From positions 62,001 through 126,000 of the forward strand of contig DASYVJ010000043.1 in NCBI GenBank assembly GCA_035937155.1: 64,000 nucleotides of DNA, read 5' to 3'. Both the position numbers and the translations under genes were made by a program. Under the pieces are notes generated by a model that ran no database searches, had not been told where the DNA came from, and saw only the letters and a program-made list of their open reading frames with translations. Shown piece by piece: positions 60,348 through 64,000 of the stretch (positions within the stretch are counted from its first letter, which is position 1; each line of letters begins with the position of its first letter). This stretch comes from Palsa-870 sp035937155 (GTDB lineage: Bacteria; Chloroflexota; Dormibacteria; Dormibacterales; Dormibacteraceae).

Positions 60348-60663
60348 GCCGCTAACTCCCTTTCTGCACGTGGGCTGGCAGCCGAATCATCGCGCAGAGA
60401 CGACATCGGGCCGCAACGCCGGCCTGTCGCTTGTGCGCCATCAGAGCACGACCACGCCAACCAGTGAGAGCAGAAGGTAGAACACGAACGGTGGGATGTC
60501 CTTGAAACGTACGTAGATGGCCAAAAAGAGGATGTCGGCGCCCTCTTGAGCAAGCCTAGCTAGACCGGGAAGCCGCCGGCCAGCAGGCCGATCGCCGATC
60601 GCCGATCGCTGAACGGGCCGTCTGTCGCCTAACCTGCGTAATCGAGTCCCGCAGGCCGGCACG
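60348..60663. other. Gap with a possible gene remnant
   Basis: Minus strand 60441-60555 reads ADILFLAIYVRFKDIPPFVFYLLLSLVGVVVL before a stop, membrane-like but without a start codon, so perhaps the tail of a lost gene. A GCCGATCGCCGATCGCCGATC triplication lies near 60585-60605. Nothing else convincing. Confidence 0.35.
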
Positions 60664-61287
60664 CTAAGGACCCGACAAGAGAAGTCTGCGGATCGAGTCG
60701 GAGAGCCATTCCTCGAACTGATTCGACGTCCAGCCGCGTTCGAGAACGAGCTGACGGTACGTTTCCGAGCCGGCCAAGGTGTACAGGACATCGGCCGCGC
60801 GAGCTTGGTCATAATCGCGGCGCAGCAGGCCCGCGGCCGCCACGTGACGCGCCACCTGGCTGACGGCGGCGAGGTGGCGGGCCTGCCAGTCGTCCCACAA
60901 TGCCTCCAACCTGGGGTCGTTTCCGTGACCAGATCGGAGAATCCCGCTAATGACTGTGGTGCGCTCGTGGAGTTGTCGGATGAGGTGCGCTCCAATGGCG
61001 AGTTGCACCTCAGGGTCGGTCTCCGCCAACACCTGATGGACGTCGAGGGCGGGGTCCTCAACTGCATCGGCGATCAGCGCGGACAGCAGCCCGAGCTTCG
61101 AGCGGAACAAGAGATAGACCGTCGCAATGGAAACATCCGCCCCACCGGCTACGGCCTCCATTGTGGTGCGCCCGTAGCCCTGGGCGGAGAACAGGCGCCG
61201 AGCGGCCTCTGCGATCTCCCGCCGCGTAGCACTGGATTGCTCCGTTCGCTGTGGCGACCTATACCGCCGCTTGACTCTTGAGCCCAT
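60664..61287 (-). CDS. TetR-family repressor
   Basis: 207 residues from the ATG at 61287. N-terminal HTH (EIAEAARRLFSAQGYGRTTMEAVAGGADVSIATVYLLFRSKLGLLSALI), then a helical ligand domain (about 75-200). The longer frame to 61332 adds 15 residues of no clear homology. It diverges from the cupin gene at 61370; the 80-bp gap is AT-rich with an imperfect dyad near TACCTC/GGAGTA, and the cupin is the likely target. The ligand is unknown. Confidence 0.87.
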   Translation of the reverse strand: MGSRVKRRYRSPQRTEQSSATRREIAEAARRLFSAQGYGRTTMEAVAGGADVSIATVYLLFRSKLGLLSALIADAVEDPALDVHQVLAETDPEVQLAIGAHLIRQLHERTTVISGILRSGHGNDPRLEALWDDWQARHLAAVSQVARHVAAAGLLRRDYDQARAADVLYTLAGSETYRQLVLERGWTSNQFEEWLSDSIRRLLLSGP

Positions 61288-61369
61288 TGGCAATAGGATA
61301 CCTCTAATGGAGTAGAAGGTCACTATAGCCAACTACCACGAGAGTTCCGTTCTTCAGTGAGGTGCAGAG

Positions 61370-61972
61370 ATGCCACGAACCGGCGATCACATCGAAAACG
61401 TTCGAACAGGGCAGCGGATGACATTCCAGATCACCGCCGAGGACAGCGACGGTGCCCTGGTCAGGCTCGACTCCTACAATCCGCCCGGTCCCTTCGAACC
61501 GGTTCACGTTCACCCCGAACAGGAGAGCAGCGCCGAGGTCCTGTCCGGCGCGCTTGTATTCGTGGTCGGAGGCAGAGAGATACGGCTTGGCCCCGGTGAC
61601 CACACGGTGATCCCAGCCGGTACGCCGCATACGTTTCGGAACGAAGGCCCGGAGGAAGCCCACTCGATAGCGGAGTTCCGGCCCGCCCTCAAGATCGCGG
61701 AATGCTTCGAGACTTTGTTCGCGCTGGCGCAGCGGGGAGAATTGGACGCACGCGGCATGCCTTCGCTGCTACAGCTGGCGCTGTCTGGGCCGGCATTCGG
61801 GAGGGAAATGCGGCTGCCCTCGCCTCCCTGGCTGATCCAGCGTCTCGCCCTTGCGCCGCTCGCGCCTTTGGCCCGACTCCGAGGGTTGCAGCCCACCTAC
61901 AGCTGCGAGCCGATCGGGCAGGGAGCGGCCACTACCAGTCCGCGTGGCGGATCGGTCAAGCGACTTTCCTAG
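61370..61972 (+). CDS. Cupin protein (2)
   Basis: 200 residues. Cupin motif PVHVHPEQESSAEVLSGALVFVVGG (about 43-68) and GDHTVIPAGTPHTFRNEGPEEAHSI (about 75-100) with His residues for metal. The rest (ALSGPAFGREMRLPSPPWLIQRLALAPLAPLARLRGLQPTY) is a helical tail. Possibly a small-molecule dioxygenase or sensor. Ribosome site GAGGTGCAGAG before the ATG. Divergent from the TetR gene. Confidence 0.82.
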   Translation: MPRTGDHIENVRTGQRMTFQITAEDSDGALVRLDSYNPPGPFEPVHVHPEQESSAEVLSGALVFVVGGREIRLGPGDHTVIPAGTPHTFRNEGPEEAHSIAEFRPALKIAECFETLFALAQRGELDARGMPSLLQLALSGPAFGREMRLPSPPWLIQRLALAPLAPLARLRGLQPTYSCEPIGQGAATTSPRGGSVKRLS

Positions 61973-62048
61973 AGAGGACGGCGGCGTGGTCGGCTAAACA
62001 GCCTGGGCGCTCGGGTTGGTGGAGGTAGTCGAGGCAGGTCCAGTTAGC

Positions 62049-62100
62049 AGCTTTTCGAGTCGCTCCAGTTGGTTCGAATAGCGTCCCGCTTGGGCTACCA
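62049..62100 (+). repeat. Altered 3'-end repeat R8
   Basis: GCTTTTCGAGTCGCTCCAGT, TGGTTCGAATAGCGTCCCGC, TTGGGCTACCA. The stop of the SDR gene lies two bases after its CCA. Confidence 0.75.
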
Positions 62101-62102
62101 CC

Positions 62103-62930
62103 TCAGCCCAAGGTTGGTTGAAGCGGGGTCGGACGTCTGCCGTCGGAATCCGTGAAGCCATAGTCGTTGGCCAAAACACCGACGTCGAAAGCTTGGCCGG
62201 TCTTCTCGATCACCCGTGGGTCGGCTGCCAACGCCGCGACACCTCGGCCGTTGAACTCAGGAGACCAAGCCTTGCTCAGGTCACGGAACAGCTCGGGGTG
62301 AGCCATCACTCCCTCAGTCCGGGTCAATCTCGGCCACAGAGAGACCACGGCGACATCATGTTGACGCAGTTCGTGTGCCGTGCTCAGCGTCAGCATGTCC
62401 ACGGCGGCCTTGACGACGTTGTACGACACATTCCCTGTGTATTTGATAGCTCCTGCCGACGAGACGTTGACAACAAGACCGCTACGCTGCGGAACCATGA
62501 TCCGCGCTGCGAAGATGCTTGCCACCTAGTGGGATCTGAGGCCCACCGCATGCATCTGATCCCAAATTTCGAGTGAGAGCTCCCAGAATGGAGCGTCTTC
62601 TGGGGGGCCGACATCCGTTGTATAGGAAGTCGCGTTATTGACCAAGAGATCGAGTCGCCCCTGCTCGTCCTCGACGCGGTGGAATGCAGCAGCGGTCTCT
62701 TTGTCATTTCGGTGGTCGCACGGCACAGCGATACCGAGTCCACCCGCTCTGGTGACCTCCTCGGCCGTGGATGTGACCGAGCCTGGGCGGTCGCTCTCGC
62801 CGTTTCGAATAGTCCGGCTCGTCACATAGACCGTCCAGCCCGCCTCGCCCAGACCAAGCGCAATGCCTCGTCCGATCCCACGGCTGGCTCCCGTCACGAT
62901 CGCAACCTTGTCTTTGACCGTGGCTGGCAT
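62103..62930 (-). pseudogene. Short-chain dehydrogenase broken by an in-frame TAG
   Basis: ATG at 62930: VAIVTGASRGIGRGIALGLGEAGWTVYVTSRT is the NAD(P) motif. After LLVNNATSY and GLRSH the frame meets TAG at 62526-62528, where a Tyr would be expected (HYVAS), then continues VASIFAARIMVPQRSGLVVNVSSAGAIKYTGNVSYNVVKAAVDML with the SSAG serine and YxxxK pair, to a stop at 62103. A single-base change of TAC/TAT would give TAG. Otherwise the enzyme is intact in all other visible motifs. Confidence 0.82.
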
Positions 62931-62985
62931 CTGACGCCTCCATTGTCACGCTTTGGCGGCGGAGCCAAACGCGGCTCTCGTTCTT

Positions 62986-63065
62986 CCGAGCTTCGTGGCC
63001 CGGCCGTTCAATAGCTTTTCGAGTCGCTCGAGGTGGTTCGAATAGCGTCTCGCTTGGGCGACTCG
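62986..63065 (+). repeat. Altered 3'-end repeat R9
   Basis: GTTCAATAGCTTTTCGAGTC, GTGGTTCGAATAGCGTCTCG, CTTGGGCGACTCG. Ends the repeat-bounded region; beyond it normal genes resume. Confidence 0.7.
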
Positions 63066-63120
63066 AAATGTCCTACGTCTACGACGCCCCTGACTGTTGC
63101 GAACAGCACCCCCGATGCCT

Positions 63121-63774
63121 CTAGCCCAGGCCGGCGTCACGGGCTCTGATGATCGCCTGCGATCGGTCGGCCAGTTCAAGCTTGTCGAAGATGCTCGTCA
63201 CGTAATTACGAACCGTCTTCGGGCTGAGGTGCAGCCGCTCCGCGATAGCGGCGTTCTTGTGTCCCTGGGCCATCAGGTCAAGTGTCTGCCGCTCGCGTTC
63301 TGTCAGCTCGGGGAACGCCGCGGGCCGCGCTCTCTGGCTCGAGTCGGCGAGCATGCCCACCAGACGTGACGCGACGGCGGGGCTGAAGATCGCTTCGCCT
63401 TGAGCGACCGCACGGATCGCTCGGATCGCGTCCGCGGATCTCATTCCTTTCACCATGTAGCCGCGGGCACCCGCTCTCATTGCCGACAGGACCGATTCGT
63501 CGTCCTCGAACATCGTGACCACCAGCACCCTCGTCATCGGCGATGCCGCAATTACGCGCCGGGTGGCTTCGATGCCGTCCATATCCGGCATTTGGATGTC
63601 CATGAGCGCTACGTCGGGCAAAAGCCGACTCGCCAATTCGACCGCCTCCCGACCGGTGGCAGCTTCGCCGACGAGTTCGATATCGGGCTCCGACTCGAAC
63701 ATAGCGCGAAGCCCGTCTCGGAAGAGCGGGTGGTCGTCCGCGATCAAGACTCGAAGCCCGGCAGGCTCCGTCAT
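63121..63774 (-). CDS. NarL/LuxR-type response regulator
   Basis: 217 residues from the ATG at 63774. Receiver with DDHPLFRDGLRAMF, Asp54 (ALMDIQMPDMDG) and Lys in YMVKGMR. LuxR HTH LTERERQTLDLMAQGHKNAAIAERLHLSPKTVRNYVTSIFDKLEL. The longer frame lacks homology. It overlaps the kinase stop (ATGA), so the kinase-regulator pair is one unit. Confidence 0.92.
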   Translation of the reverse strand: MTEPAGLRVLIADDHPLFRDGLRAMFESEPDIELVGEAATGREAVELASRLLPDVALMDIQMPDMDGIEATRRVIAASPMTRVLVVTMFEDDESVLSAMRAGARGYMVKGMRSADAIRAIRAVAQGEAIFSPAVASRLVGMLADSSQRARPAAFPELTERERQTLDLMAQGHKNAAIAERLHLSPKTVRNYVTSIFDKLELADRSQAIIRARDAGLG

Positions 63775-64000
63775 GCGCGCACCAGCAGCGGCAGTTGAAC
63801 GAAGACCCGAGTGCCGTTGGAGCGGCCCGGACCGATGCTGCTGATCCCGCCCAACTCTGCTGCGCGTTCTCGGATTGAGCTCATGCCAACGCCGGGCGGG
63901 CCGGCGCCCGCGAGACCGATTCCGTTGTCGACCACCTCTAGCATGAGGTCTTCGTTGACCGTCAATCGAAGGCGGCACCGGCCAGCTCGAGCATGCCGCG
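63771..64000 (-). CDS. Sensor histidine kinase, LiaS/NarX type (partial)
   Basis: The C-terminal ATPase end of a kinase cut by the window edge. In frame: VVDNGIGL, then GVGMSSIRERAAELGG and GTRVFVQLPL, the G1 box and the GxGxxxxxxR region of HisKA_3-type kinases. Its stop overlaps the regulator start, so the two are partners. Upstream bases continue in frame to 64000. Confidence 0.85.
   Translation of the reverse strand, partial: RHARAGRCRLRLTVNEDLMLEVVDNGIGLAGAGPPGVGMSSIRERAAELGGISSIGPGRSNGTRVFVQLPLLVRA

Larger units (their letters stand above)
45777..63065. mobile_element. Candidate layered genomic island downstream of tRNA-Glu
   Basis: Modules separated by direct repeats R1-R9, all in the same orientation as the tRNA 3' end. 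R1-R4 contain the tRNA-Glu 3' end with a common left arm; R5-R9 contain an altered 3' end. Module contents: SnoaL pair plus STAND regulator; VapBC; cupin; FAD oxidase; IS256 remnant, SnoaL, LuxR-STAND, FMO and small Cys protein; broken winged-helix and membrane genes plus RDD; methyltransferase, broken membrane gene, TetR and cupin; broken SDR. No integrase or excisionase is visible. The right boundary is taken as R9. Confidence 0.55.

Noticed and set aside
52254..63065. Repeats R5-R9 as intact tRNA genes
   Set aside because: They end in GGGCTACCA and carry GGTTCGAAT, but no 5' acceptor strand or anticodon arm can be paired with them.
45777..63065. An integron array with attC sites
   Set aside because: The repeats are not attC-like dyads, lack the RYYYAAC/GTTRRRY boxes, and the genes lie on both strands; no integron integrase is visible.

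Overview
The window is 64 kb of GC-rich bacterial chromosome with dense, often overlapping genes and many GTG or TTG starts. The gene mix points to a soil bacterium near Actinobacteriota/Chloroflexota (for example Dormibacterota-like). It includes a mycothiol/DinB-type enzyme, an F420-type (LLM) oxidoreductase, many hybrid histidine kinases, a MEDS-domain regulator, STAND regulators and SnoaL proteins. That placement is inference; there is no rRNA to test it.

Layout. (1) 1-14 kb: signalling. A minus-strand operon reads small membrane protein, hybrid kinase, response regulator, sensor hybrid kinase, class III adenylate cyclase, universal stress protein, with stop/start overlaps in its first five genes. 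A frameshifted NarL-type regulator, a MEDS regulator and a second kinase-regulator-kinase operon follow. One of those kinases carries about 20 heptad repeats. (2) 14-26 kb: a minus-strand chemosensory operon of five chemoreceptors, CheW, CheA with a receiver domain, CheR with a C-terminal extension and a receiver-MinD ATPase. There is no CheB, CheD, free CheY or flagellar gene. (3) 26-29.6 kb: a CHRD lipoprotein, an intact NarL regulator paralogous to the broken one, a SpoIIAA-like protein and a DNA-binding-type AAA ATPase. (4) 29.6-45.6 kb: metabolism. It holds a MetE-like methyltransferase, PaaK-like ligase, citryl-CoA-lyase-like protein, ring-cleavage-type dioxygenase, DinB/maleylpyruvate-isomerase-like enzyme, maleylacetate-reductase-like dehydrogenase, MhqD-like esterase, ferritin-like protein, LLM oxidoreductase, ABC exporter, glycosyltransferase and pterin dehydratase. 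Several gaps carry a two-stem palindromic repeat.

(5) 45.6-63.1 kb: the most unusual part. tRNA-Val(CAC) and tRNA-Glu(CTC) are followed by about 17 kb split into small gene modules by at least nine direct repeats. Four of these (R1-R4) end in a copy of the tRNA-Glu 3' end and share a left arm that the tRNA lacks. Five more (R5-R9) end in a related but altered 3' sequence. The modules carry SnoaL proteins with STAND regulators, a VapBC toxin-antitoxin pair, cupins, an FAD oxidase, an FMO with a tiny Cys-rich partner, winged-helix and TetR regulators, an RDD protein, a methyltransferase and an SDR. The far modules contain genes broken by single stops or frameshifts; the near ones are intact. 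I read this as a layered island built by repeated integration at the tRNA-Glu 3' end. No integrase lies in the window. (6) 63.1-64 kb: a LiaS/NarX-type kinase (cut by the window edge) and its NarL-type regulator.
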